Source of the DNA: Streptomyces dysideae
GTDB taxonomy: Bacteria; Actinomycetota; Actinomycetes; Streptomycetales; Streptomycetaceae
Assembly: GCF_001514305.1 (NCBI RefSeq)
Contig: NZ_KQ949079.1
Coordinates: forward strand, 1-64,000
Length of the DNA: 64,000 bases
Direction: 5' to 3'
The position numbers and the translations under genes were made by a program. Below, in pieces: positions 53,022 to 62,714 of this stretch. Under the pieces are notes generated by a model, which was not told the origin of the DNA, did not search any database, and worked only from the letters and a program-made list of their open reading frames with translations. Position 1 is the first letter of the stretch; each line of letters starts with the position of its first letter.

Positions 53022-53729
53022 ATGACGTTTGTGCAGCTCATCGACTGTAGGACCAGCCGGTTCGACGAGATGAACCGGCTGATGGACCAGTGGGTCGAGC
53101 AGACCAAGGGGAAGCGGACGGCGACGCACGACATCATCGGCAAGGACCGGTCGGACGCGGCGCACTTCATCGAGATCGTGGAGTTTCCGTCGTACGAGGA
53201 GGCGATGCGGAACTCGAATCTTCCCGAGACCGATCGGATCTTCCAGGAGATGGTCGCGCTCTGTGACGCGACGCCGACCTTCACGGATCTGGACGTCGTA
53301 CGGGACGAGCAGTTGTACGCGGCCAACGCACGCAGGTTCTTCGAGACCATCGCCGCCAAGGGCGAACTGCCCCCGCTCAACGATCTGCTCGTGGAGGACT
53401 ACCACGACCACGATCCCTCCAACGACCCGGACGTCATCGGGATGGACGCGTTCCGCAGGGCGTGCGGGGAATGGCGGGGCGCGTTCGACTTCGCGTTCAC
53501 CATCGAGGATCAGATGGCCCAGGGTGATCGCGTGTGTACGCGGTGGACCTTCAAGGGGACCCATGTCGGTGACTTCTTCGGGATTCCGGCCAGTGCGCGG
53601 GAGGTTTCCATGACCGGGGCGACCATCCACCGCTGCGTTCCGGACGGGAAGATCGCCGAGGGGTGGTGGCAGTACGACCGGCTGGGGCTGATGGCACAGC
53701 TGGGTGCGCTTGACGCGCTGGAGCAGTAG
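53022..53729 (+). CDS. SnoaL-like ester cyclase-type protein with N-terminal ABM-like domain
   Basis: 235 residues from ATG 53022 with GGGAGG upstream. The N-terminal 100 residues (FVQLIDCRTSRFDEMNRLMDQW to LCDATPTFTDLDV) fit a ferredoxin-like stress/monooxygenase dimer barrel. The C-terminal 135 residues match the NTF2-like SnoaL polyketide-cyclase/ester-cyclase pattern: VEDYHDHDPSN, AFDFAFTIEDQMAQGDRVCTRWTFKGTHVGDFFGIPA and WWQYDRLGLMAQLG. No polyketide genes are nearby, so a general small-molecule role is likelier than antibiotic synthesis. Confidence 0.85.
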   Translation: MTFVQLIDCRTSRFDEMNRLMDQWVEQTKGKRTATHDIIGKDRSDAAHFIEIVEFPSYEEAMRNSNLPETDRIFQEMVALCDATPTFTDLDVVRDEQLYAANARRFFETIAAKGELPPLNDLLVEDYHDHDPSNDPDVIGMDAFRRACGEWRGAFDFAFTIEDQMAQGDRVCTRWTFKGTHVGDFFGIPASAREVSMTGATIHRCVPDGKIAEGWWQYDRLGLMAQLGALDALEQ

Positions 53730-53749
53730 TCGGTCGCTTGTACGTACGG

Positions 53750-53789
53750 GAGAAGCCCCCGGTCCGCTTCCGCGGTACGGGGGCTTCTC
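53750..53789. terminator. Bidirectional terminator downstream of groEL1
   Basis: Stem GAGAAGCCCCC (53750-53760) with its complement (53779-53789), perfect over 11 bp, between convergent genes. Confidence 0.8.
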
Positions 53790-53805
53790 TCGGACAGCGC
53801 GTGCG

Positions 53806-55893
<2,088 letters not shown>

Positions 55894-55965
55894 TCACGGG
55901 GTTAACTGTCTGAGGTGGCGACCAGGTGGATCCGTCGTCGCGGGTGCCGGACCTGCCCGTCGCTA

Positions 55966-56039
55966 TTGGCACTCTCCAGGGGGGAGTGCCAGACCCGAGA
56001 CTATGACTGCGATTAGCACTCGGTCAAGCGGACTGCTAA
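55966..56039 (-). promoter_or_regulatory. Tandem CIRCE operators (HrcA sites)
   Basis: Two inverted repeats of the TTAGCACTC-N9-GAGTGCTAA type. The first is TTGGCACTC (55966-55974) with GAGTGCCAG (55984-55992), the second TTAGCACTC (56013-56021) with GACTGCTAA (56031-56039, one mismatch). Both have 9-base spacers. They lie 98-171 bases upstream of groES. Confidence 0.95.
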
Positions 56040-56082
56040 TTCACGGTGGCGCGGCGGCGCAGCGGCGCGACCGCACCCGGCC

Positions 56083-56898
56083 CTAGAGGTACTCCTCCAG
56101 CCGCCCCACCGTCAGCCCCTCCCCCTGGACCTCCCGCAGCACCCGCACCGTCCGCTCCCGCAGCGTCAGCCCCGCCCCGTCCCCGGACGTGATGCTCACG
56201 ACGTCGCCCGCGCGCAGCTGCTCCGCCCCGCCCTCGTACGTCAGCTCGCCGCCCCCGTCCGCCGATGCCCGCCACAGCACGACCGCCACGATCCCGCAGT
56301 CGGCCGCCGCGCGGAGGGTCGTCGTGTCGTACGTGCCGTAGGGCGGGCGGAAGAGGCGGGGGCGGATGCCGAAGCGGGACCTGAGTTTGTCCTGCTGGCC
56401 GCAGATCTCGGCGCGCTGGCCGGCGTACGGCAGTCCGCGCAGGGCGGAGTGGTCGAGGGTGTGGTTCTGGATGCTCGCGCCCACCGACCGCAGGCGCGCG
56501 AAGTGGCCGTAGCCCGGGCCGACCACGCTGTCCGTGAGGAACATGGTGACCGGGAGCCGCAGTTCGCGGACCAGGTCGATGAAGCGGGGGTCCTTCTCCG
56601 CGCCGTCGTCGTAGGTGAGGAAGACGACCTTGTCGGGGGTGGGGATGTGATCCACGACTGGGGGGAGGGACGCGGCACGGAGGGGTGTCCGGGCGGGGCG
56701 CGCCGGCGGCGGGGGCAGGGGGGACGGGAGGCCCCAGCGGCGGTACGGGGGTTCCGCGGAAGACGCCGGGCCGGGTGCCGCCCGTACCCGCTCGGCCGCC
56801 TTCTTGCCCAGCCGTTCGACGGGGTCGGCCGACTGGGCGCAGCCGGCGAGCAGCAGCGTCGCCGCCAGCAGACCCGCAGCCGGCGCCCGCCACCTCAC
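56083..56898 (-). CDS. Lipoprotein polysaccharide deacetylase (NodB fold)
   Basis: 271 residues from GTG 56898, which overlaps the stop of the upstream deacetylase (GTGA). Lipobox LLLAGC (C19) after a short basic start. NodB motifs: FLTYDDGAEKDP (MT1, near 93), NHTLDH (MT2, near 145) and FRPPYGTYD (MT3, near 182). The Asp/His metal and base residues are present. Removes acetyl groups from peptidoglycan or related polymer outside the cell; the target is not predictable. Paralogue of the adjacent upstream gene. Confidence 0.9.
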   Translation of the reverse strand: MRWRAPAAGLLAATLLLAGCAQSADPVERLGKKAAERVRAAPGPASSAEPPYRRWGLPSPLPPPPARPARTPLRAASLPPVVDHIPTPDKVVFLTYDDGAEKDPRFIDLVRELRLPVTMFLTDSVVGPGYGHFARLRSVGASIQNHTLDHSALRGLPYAGQRAEICGQQDKLRSRFGIRPRLFRPPYGTYDTTTLRAAADCGIVAVVLWRASADGGGELTYEGGAEQLRAGDVVSITSGDGAGLTLRERTVRVLREVQGEGLTVGRLEEYL

Positions 56899-57836
56899 AG
56901 GTAGTCCTCCAGCCGTGCCACCGCGTACCCCTCGGCCGTCACCTTGTTCAGGAACCGGCGGATCATGTCCGACATCGTGCCCTTCCAGTGCCCCTTGCCC
57001 CGGAAGTGACTGAGGACGATGTCACCGGGGTGGACCCTCCGGTCCCACTCGCGGTACTCCCAGCGGTCGACGAAGACCTCCTCGTTCCACAGGGGCGCGT
57101 ACTTCACCCCGCAGGACTTCGCGGCGCGCAGGGTGTCCTCGTTGTAGTTGCCGAACGGCGGGCGGAAGAGGAGGGGGCGCTTGCCGTAGCGCTTCTCGAT
57201 CACGTCCTGCATGCCGCAGATCTCGTGCTTCTGGCGGGCGTAGGAGAGGGCCGGGAGGTAGGGGTGGCGGAGGGTGTGGTTGTTCAGGACCACCCCTTTG
57301 GCCTGCATCCGTCCGAAGTAGCCGTAGTCCTCCTTGACCAGGTAGTCGCTGAGGAACGCGGTGTACGGGATCCTCAGTTCGCTCATCATCCGCAGGAACG
57401 CCGGGTCCTTCTCGGCGCCGTCGTCGATGGTGAGGAACACGATCTTGTGCCGGGTGGGGATCGTGGTGAAGACCGGGGGGAGGTTCAGCTCCCTGTGGCC
57501 GTCCACCTCGAAGCCCTTGCGGGTGGTGATCCTCGGCTTCTTCGCGGGCGGTGCCGGGGGTACCAGCGGGACCTTGGCCAGGCCCCAGCGTTTCGCCGTG
57601 GCGGCGCGGGCCGCGTATTCGGCGCGCAGCTTCGTGGCGTACGCGTCCAGGGCCCGGGCCGGGGGTGCCTGGAGGTTCTGCTGGCCGGGGGCGGGGCGCA
57701 CCTCGGTGCGGTCGCCCGAGGGGTTGCCCGGTGCGCAGGCCGAGGCGATGGCGGCGACGGCGAGCACTGCGATTCCGCCGCGGACCCGTCCGCCCACCCA
57801 TGACCGGCTTTTGTCATTTTGTACGACTGCTCGCAT
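56895..57836 (-). CDS. Polysaccharide deacetylase, lipoprotein (NodB fold)
   Basis: 313 residues from ATG 57836. Signal segment GGIAVLAVAAIASACAPG with probable lipobox Cys near 35. MT1 is TIDDGAEKDP (near 138), MT2 NHTLRHPYL (near 186), MT3 RPPFGNYN (near 223), all intact. An N-terminal segment of about 75 residues is helical. Its stop overlaps the start of the next deacetylase by 4 bases, so the two are co-translated and may form a pair acting on the same wall polymer. It is divergent from the methyltransferase gene. Confidence 0.9.
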   Translation of the reverse strand: MRAVVQNDKSRSWVGGRVRGGIAVLAVAAIASACAPGNPSGDRTEVRPAPGQQNLQAPPARALDAYATKLRAEYAARAATAKRWGLAKVPLVPPAPPAKKPRITTRKGFEVDGHRELNLPPVFTTIPTRHKIVFLTIDDGAEKDPAFLRMMSELRIPYTAFLSDYLVKEDYGYFGRMQAKGVVLNNHTLRHPYLPALSYARQKHEICGMQDVIEKRYGKRPLLFRPPFGNYNEDTLRAAKSCGVKYAPLWNEEVFVDRWEYREWDRRVHPGDIVLSHFRGKGHWKGTMSDMIRRFLNKVTAEGYAVARLEDYL

Positions 57837-57926
57837 GGAGCCGGATCCTCGCAGGCCACAGCCCCGAACCGGCGCCGACACCGCCACCGGAGGCGCACCG
57901 TCCACCGACTGGCCCACAATGACCCG

Positions 57927-59096
57927 GTGAACGACCTCGCCCCGCTCCTCACCCCTGAGGGCCGCGCCCTCCTCGACGCCGTGCGCGGCACCGACCCCGC
58001 CGACGAACTCGCCGTCGCCACCCGGCTGCGCCGCGACCATCCCGCCGAACTGGTGTCGGCGGCACTCGGTCAGGCGCGGCTGCGGCAGCGGGCGGCGGCG
58101 AAGTTCGGGGCCGAGGACGCCGGGCGGATGTACTTCACGCCGAACGGGGTGGAGCAGTCGACGCGGGCGAGTGTCGCGACGTATCGGGCCGAGTGCTTCC
58201 AGGCGCTGGGGGTGAGGTCCGTCGCCGACCTGTGCTGCGGGATCGGCGGGGACGCGATCGCGCTGGCGCGGGCGGGGATCCGGGTGCTCGCCGTGGACCG
58301 GGATCCGGCGACGGTGGCGGTGGCCCTGGCGAACGCGGAGGTGCTGGGGCTCGCCGACCTCATCGAGGTACGGAAGGCAGACGTCACGGAGGTGGACACG
58401 GGCGGCTACGACGCCGTGTTCGTCGACCCCGCCCGGCGTTCCGCCAAGCGGGGCCGGATCTTCGACCCGGAGGCCTACTCGCCGCCGCTGTCCTGGGCGG
58501 TCCACAAGGCCCTCCAGGCCCCCCGCGCCGCTCTGAAGATCGCGCCCGGCATTCCGCACGAGGCGATCCCCGCCGAGGCCGAGGCCGAGTGGATCTCCGA
58601 CGGCGGGGATGTGAAGGAGGCCGTGCTGTGGTTCGGGGCGGGGGTGACGGCCGGGGGCGTGCGGGCAACGCTGCTGCCGGGGCCGCGGACCCTGCCGTCC
58701 CGCGGGCTGCCCGACCCCGGGATCCGGCCCGTCGGACGGTACTTGTACGAGCCGGACGGCGCCGTCATCCGGGCCCATCTGGTCGCCGAGGTGGCCGATG
58801 ACGTCGACGGCGGCCTGATCGACGCGACCATCGCCTACGTGACCGCCGACGAGCGGCACTCCACCCCGTACGCCACCGCCTACGAGATCACCGACCAACT
58901 CCCCTTCAACGTGAAGAAGCTGAAGGCGCTGCTGCGGGAACGGGAGGTCGGGATCCTGACCGTCAAGAAGCGCGGGTCGGCCGTGGAGCCGGAGGAGCTG
59001 CGGAAGAAGGTCAAGCCGCAGGGGCCGAACTCGGCGACGGTGTTTCTGACCCGGGTCGCTGGGGCGCCGACGATGCTGGTGGGGCGGCCGGCCTAG
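57927..59096 (+). CDS. Class I SAM-dependent methyltransferase with THUMP-like C-terminus
   Basis: 389 residues from GTG 57927 (VNDLAPLLTPEGRALLD); no ribosome site is visible, so it could be leaderless. Motif I is VADLCCGIGGDAIALARAGI (near 100), with Asp in LAVDRDPATV (near 125) and a motif IV-like VFVDPARRSAKRGR (near 160). The C-terminal 90 residues fit the THUMP-like extension (ITDQLPFNVKKLKALLREREVGILTVKKRG). Probably an RNA methyltransferase relative; no target can be named. Confidence 0.85.
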   Translation: MNDLAPLLTPEGRALLDAVRGTDPADELAVATRLRRDHPAELVSAALGQARLRQRAAAKFGAEDAGRMYFTPNGVEQSTRASVATYRAECFQALGVRSVADLCCGIGGDAIALARAGIRVLAVDRDPATVAVALANAEVLGLADLIEVRKADVTEVDTGGYDAVFVDPARRSAKRGRIFDPEAYSPPLSWAVHKALQAPRAALKIAPGIPHEAIPAEAEAEWISDGGDVKEAVLWFGAGVTAGGVRATLLPGPRTLPSRGLPDPGIRPVGRYLYEPDGAVIRAHLVAEVADDVDGGLIDATIAYVTADERHSTPYATAYEITDQLPFNVKKLKALLREREVGILTVKKRGSAVEPEELRKKVKPQGPNSATVFLTRVAGAPTMLVGRPA

Positions 59097-59184
59097 GTGG
59101 CTGTTCGGCGGGTCTCGTCCCTTGAGCGAAGCCGAGGGTGGGGAAGCCGGCGGCCGACGACAACGCGGCTGATGCAGCCAGGTC

Positions 59185-60450
59185 CTAGGGTCGGCACTCG
59201 GCGGCGCGCTGCTCCAGTAGTTGGCGTTCGCGTTCGTTGCGTGTCAGGGCCGCCGCCCGTTCGAACTCCGCCCGTGCCTCCGCCGTGCGGCCCGTTCTCG
59301 CCAGCAGGTCGCCCCGCACGCTCGGCAGCAAGTGGTAGTCCCGCAGGGCCGGTTCGGCGGCCAGGGCGTCGACGATCCGCAGGGCGGGCTCCGGGCCCTC
59401 CGCCATCGACACGGCGACCGCGCGGTTGAGTTCGACGACCGGGGACGGGGTGCGGGCGGCGAGGAGGGCGTAGAGGGTGGCGATGATCTGCCAGTCGGTG
59501 TCCTCGTAGGAGTACGCGTGCGCGTGGCAGGCGGCGATGGCGGCCTGGAGGGCGTAGGGGCCGGGGGCGCCGGTGGCGGTGGCGTGGTTGAGGGCGGTGA
59601 TGCCGCGGGCGATGAGCATGCGGTTCCAGCGGCGGCGGTTCTGGTCCCTGAGGAGGACCGGCTCGCCGTTCGGGCCGGTGCGGGCGGCGGAGCGGGACGC
59701 CTGGAACTCGAGGAGCGCGGTCAGGCCGTGCACCTCCGGCTCCTTCGGCATCAGGACGGACAGCACACGGGCCAGGCGCAGGGCGTCCTCGCAGAGGGAC
59801 GGGCGCAGCCAGTCGTCGCCGGCCGTGGCGGCGTAACCCTCGTTGAAGATCAGGTAGATGACGTCCAGGACCGAGCCGAGGCGGGCCTCGCGGTCGGGAC
59901 CGTACGGCACCTCGAAGGCGACGTTCTTCGTCGCGAGCGTCCGTTTCGCACGGACGATGCGCTGGGCCACCGTCGGCTCCGGGACCAGGAACGCCCGGGC
60001 GATCTCCGGCGTCGTCAGGCCGCCGAGGAGACGCAGGGTGAGGGCGATACGGGCCTCGGCGGACAGCACGGGGTGGCAGGTGGTGAAGAGGAGCCTGAGC
60101 AGGTCGTCGTCGATGTCGTCAGGGTCATAGAGGGCAGAGGGCTCCTCGGGCGGGGCCGTCGTCTCCAGGTCGCGGCCGATCTCCTGGAGCTTGCGGGCGT
60201 AGTTCTCCCGGCGTCGGATCAGGTCGACGGCGCGGTGTTTGGCGGTGGCCATGAGCCAGGCGCCGGGGTTGTCGGGGACACCGTCGCGGGGCCACTGCTC
60301 CAGGGCGGCGACCAGGGCGTCCTGGGCGAGCTCCTCGGCGATGCCGACGTCCCGGACGATGCGGGTGACTGCGGCGATGACGCGGGGGGACTCGATGCGG
60401 AAGACGGTGTCGACCGTGCCGTGCGGGTCCGAGGCGGGCTGTTGTTCCAC
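59185..60450 (-). CDS. ECF42-type RNA polymerase sigma factor with long C-terminal domain
   Basis: 421 residues from GTG 60450. Region 2: RDVGIAEELAQDALVAALEQWP and NPGAWLMATAKHRAVDLIRRRE; region 4: LTLRLLGGLTTPEIARAFLVPEPTVAQRIVRAKRTL. The 230-residue C-terminal part (DUF6596/TPR-like) contains IYLIFNEGYAATAG and PVVELNRAVAVSMAEGP. This group has no anti-sigma factor and is usually next to a YCII/DGPF protein, as here. The YCII gene lies 53 bases upstream on the same strand. Confidence 0.92.
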   Translation of the reverse strand: MEQQPASDPHGTVDTVFRIESPRVIAAVTRIVRDVGIAEELAQDALVAALEQWPRDGVPDNPGAWLMATAKHRAVDLIRRRENYARKLQEIGRDLETTAPPEEPSALYDPDDIDDDLLRLLFTTCHPVLSAEARIALTLRLLGGLTTPEIARAFLVPEPTVAQRIVRAKRTLATKNVAFEVPYGPDREARLGSVLDVIYLIFNEGYAATAGDDWLRPSLCEDALRLARVLSVLMPKEPEVHGLTALLEFQASRSAARTGPNGEPVLLRDQNRRRWNRMLIARGITALNHATATGAPGPYALQAAIAACHAHAYSYEDTDWQIIATLYALLAARTPSPVVELNRAVAVSMAEGPEPALRIVDALAAEPALRDYHLLPSVRGDLLARTGRTAEARAEFERAAALTRNERERQLLEQRAAECRP

Positions 60451-60503
60451 AACCCACCATCAGACACCCGTACGACCGCACGGCCAAGGCAATCCGGTCA
60501 GGA

Positions 60504-60860
60504 TCAGCCCTCGGCGATCTCCCGCACCTCGCAGGTCACCGTCCACTCCTCCCCGTGCACCTTCACGAACCGCTTGGTCCACTCCAGGGCCTCGGCCCTG
60601 TCCTTGCACTGCATGATCGCGTAGCCGCCGATGACCTCCTTTGCCTCGGTGAAGGGCCCGTCGGTGACGGAGATCCTGCCGCCCTCCCAGTGCACGCGGC
60701 TGCCCTGCGCGGACGGAGTCAGCCCGGCCGTGTCGAGCATGACACCGGCCTTGGTGACCTCCTCCAACAGCTCGCCCATCCGCTGCATCAGCTCGGGGCT
60801 GGGGCCCTCGGCGGGGGCGGTGGACTCGTCGATCTTCACGAGCGACAGGTAGCGGGGCAT
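60504..60860 (-). CDS. YCII-related (DGPF-motif) protein
   Basis: 118 residues from ATG 60860 with GAGGAGTC upstream. The family signature DGPFTEAKEVIGGYAIMQ is near residue 70. YCII proteins are ferredoxin-like and often regulatory or small-molecule partners of ECF42 sigma factors; the linkage here, first gene then sigma, is the usual operon. Active His/Asp of true YciI is not conserved to a certainty. Confidence 0.9.
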   Translation of the reverse strand: MPRYLSLVKIDESTAPAEGPSPELMQRMGELLEEVTKAGVMLDTAGLTPSAQGSRVHWEGGRISVTDGPFTEAKEVIGGYAIMQCKDRAEALEWTKRFVKVHGEEWTVTCEVREIAEG

Positions 60861-60904
60861 GGTGACTCCTCGGGTCGTTGGGCAGCCGGGTCCTTCCCGG
60901 CCTC

Positions 60905-61472
60905 TCACCCCTGCGTCGATCGGGAGGCCTCCGGATCGACACACTCGCCGGAATTCTTCGAAGTTTTTTCCTCGGCGGGTGTCTTCGCAGGTGGGACGCC
61001 CGTTCCGTACAGGAGTCCGGCCGCCGCGGCCGCCACCGCCAGCAGCCCTGCCGCCACCCAGTACGCCGCCGAGTACCCCGCCACCAGCCCCCGCACCCCG
61101 TCCCCGGACCGCCCCCGGCGCTCACCGCCACCGTGACCAGCACTCCGAGCCCGACGGCCCCGCCGACCCGCCGTGAGCAGTTGAGCAGGTGCCGGACGCC
61201 ATCCCCGTCTCCGCCGGCGCGACGCCCGCCGTGGCCGCCGTGCCCGGCGGTACGAAGCAGATGCCGATGCCGACGCCGGCGACCCCCGACGGTCCGAGGA
61301 CGGAGAGCAGGAAGCCGCCGTCCACCGTCATCGCCGCCGCGAACCCCGCGGTCCCGAGCAGCGCGCCCGCCACCAGCAGCACCCCGGACCCGTACCGGCC
61401 CACCGTGCGGGCGGCGATCACCGAACCGGCCACGCGCGAGCCGGCGTTCCCGCGTGACCGCACGCTGGTCAA
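60905..61472 (-). pseudogene. MFS transporter remnant
   Basis: C-terminal half of a DHA2/EmrB-type efflux transporter in two or more frames: GSRVAGSVIAARTVGRYGSG with helices near 61215-61430 (LLSVLGPSGVAGVGIGICFVPP), a slip near 61190 into SRRVGGAVGLGVLVTVAVSAGG in another frame, and a last helix SAAYWVAAGLLAVAAAAAGLL near 61010-61075. The N-terminal half is gone and the frame is broken. Confidence 0.75.
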
Positions 61473-61566
61473 CGAAGGACGCGAGCGGGTCTACGGCACC
61501 CAGATCGCCGGCGTACGGGACGACTCGCCCGTCGCCGCGTACACGGCCCAGCACAAGCCCGCCTGA
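61451..61566 (+). pseudogene. C-terminal fragment of a DUF6624-like protein
   Basis: The plus strand reads TLVNEGRERVYGTQIAGVRDD to the stop at 61566, which resembles the GRpQxYGTQ part of DUF6624 proteins. The upstream part is absent and replaced by the reversed MFS remnant, so this looks like a rearrangement scar. The family call is tentative. Confidence 0.3.
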
Positions 61567-61573
61567 CGTACCG

Positions 61574-62629
61574 TCAGCGCAGCGACTCCCACAGCTCGCG
61601 TGCCTCCGGCTCGTCGGCCACCACCCGGTTGCGGTCCCACGGGGCCTGTACGACCGGCATGGTCACCGTCTTCACCGCGTCCGACGACAGGCCCTGCAGG
61701 CTCTGGCCGAGGGACATCAGCTGGGTCAGGGAGTCCAGGCCGGTGTCCGTGGTCAGGCCGGCGGTGACCGCGTCGGCGACCCGGTAGAGCTGGGCGGGGT
61801 CGGTGAGGAGGCCGGTCGCGGAGATCTGGTCCAGCAGGGCCTTCACCAGTTGCTGCTGGAGTCCTATGCGGCCGAGGTCGCTGCCGTCGCCTATGTCGTG
61901 CCGGGTGCGGGCCAGGGCCAGCGCCTGCTTGCCGTCTAGGTGGTGGGTGCCCGCCGCCAGGGTGAGGTGGCTGTCCTCGTCGTCGATGTCCTCGTCCGTG
62001 GTGACCGTGACGCCGCCGAGCGCGTCGACCAGCTTGGCGAAGCCCGCGAAGTCGATCTCGACGTAGTGGTCCATGCGGACGCCGGTGAGCGACTCGACCG
62101 TCTTCACCGCGCACACCGGCCCGCCCACCGAATACGCGCTGTTGAACATCGCGTTGTACGCCACCGACGTCGAACCGCCCGACGAGCGCGGACAGGACGG
62201 GCGCGTGACCAGCGTGTCGCGCGGGATGCTGACCACCGTGGCCGACGTCCGGCCCGCGTCGACGTGCACCACCATCGCCGTGTCGGAGCGGGCGCCCTCG
62301 CTGCTGCCGCCGCCCAGCGCCTGGTTCTCCTCGCCACTGCGCGAGTCCGAGCCCAGGACCAGGATGTTCAGGGCCTCGGTCGGCAGCGGGGACGTCGAGG
62401 CGGTGGCGGTGGGCGTGGGTGTCGTCATCGCCCTGGCCGGGCGGTCGTCGCCGAGCGCGCTGTTGATGTCGACGCTCTTGATGTTGGCGTTGAGGTGCCA
62501 GTAGGCCCAGCCCGCGGCGGCCACGCCCAGCACCAACACGCCCGCGAGGGTGAGGCCGGCGGCCTTGAGCGCTTTCGACCGCCGGCCCACTCTTCTGCCC
62601 TCGTCCCCGTTCTCGTCTCGTCCCGTCAC
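61574..62629 (-). CDS. LytR-CpsA-Psr (LCP) family protein
   Basis: 351 residues from GTG 62629; no strong ribosome site, and a GTG 13 codons on is possible. A basic N-terminus and one membrane helix (about 23-45) lead to the LCP domain (about 86-345) with NILVLGSDSR (near 88), SDTAMVVHVDAGR, VSIPRDTLV and the FAKLVDALGGVTV and LALARTRHD motifs. These carry the conserved Asp and Arg residues. LCP proteins attach wall teichoic acid or arabinogalactan-like polymers to peptidoglycan. A Thr/Ser-rich linker lies before the domain. Confidence 0.93.
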   Translation of the reverse strand: MTGRDENGDEGRRVGRRSKALKAAGLTLAGVLVLGVAAAGWAYWHLNANIKSVDINSALGDDRPARAMTTPTPTATASTSPLPTEALNILVLGSDSRSGEENQALGGGSSEGARSDTAMVVHVDAGRTSATVVSIPRDTLVTRPSCPRSSGGSTSVAYNAMFNSAYSVGGPVCAVKTVESLTGVRMDHYVEIDFAGFAKLVDALGGVTVTTDEDIDDEDSHLTLAAGTHHLDGKQALALARTRHDIGDGSDLGRIGLQQQLVKALLDQISATGLLTDPAQLYRVADAVTAGLTTDTGLDSLTQLMSLGQSLQGLSSDAVKTVTMPVVQAPWDRNRVVADEPEARELWESLR

Positions 62630-62714
62630 GAGGAGGAACGTACGTCCGATTTGTTACGGGCGGGGATCCCAGAGCGGCTTTTCTTCGGAAATTCTCAGAC
62701 TTCTCGGGCCGGAA

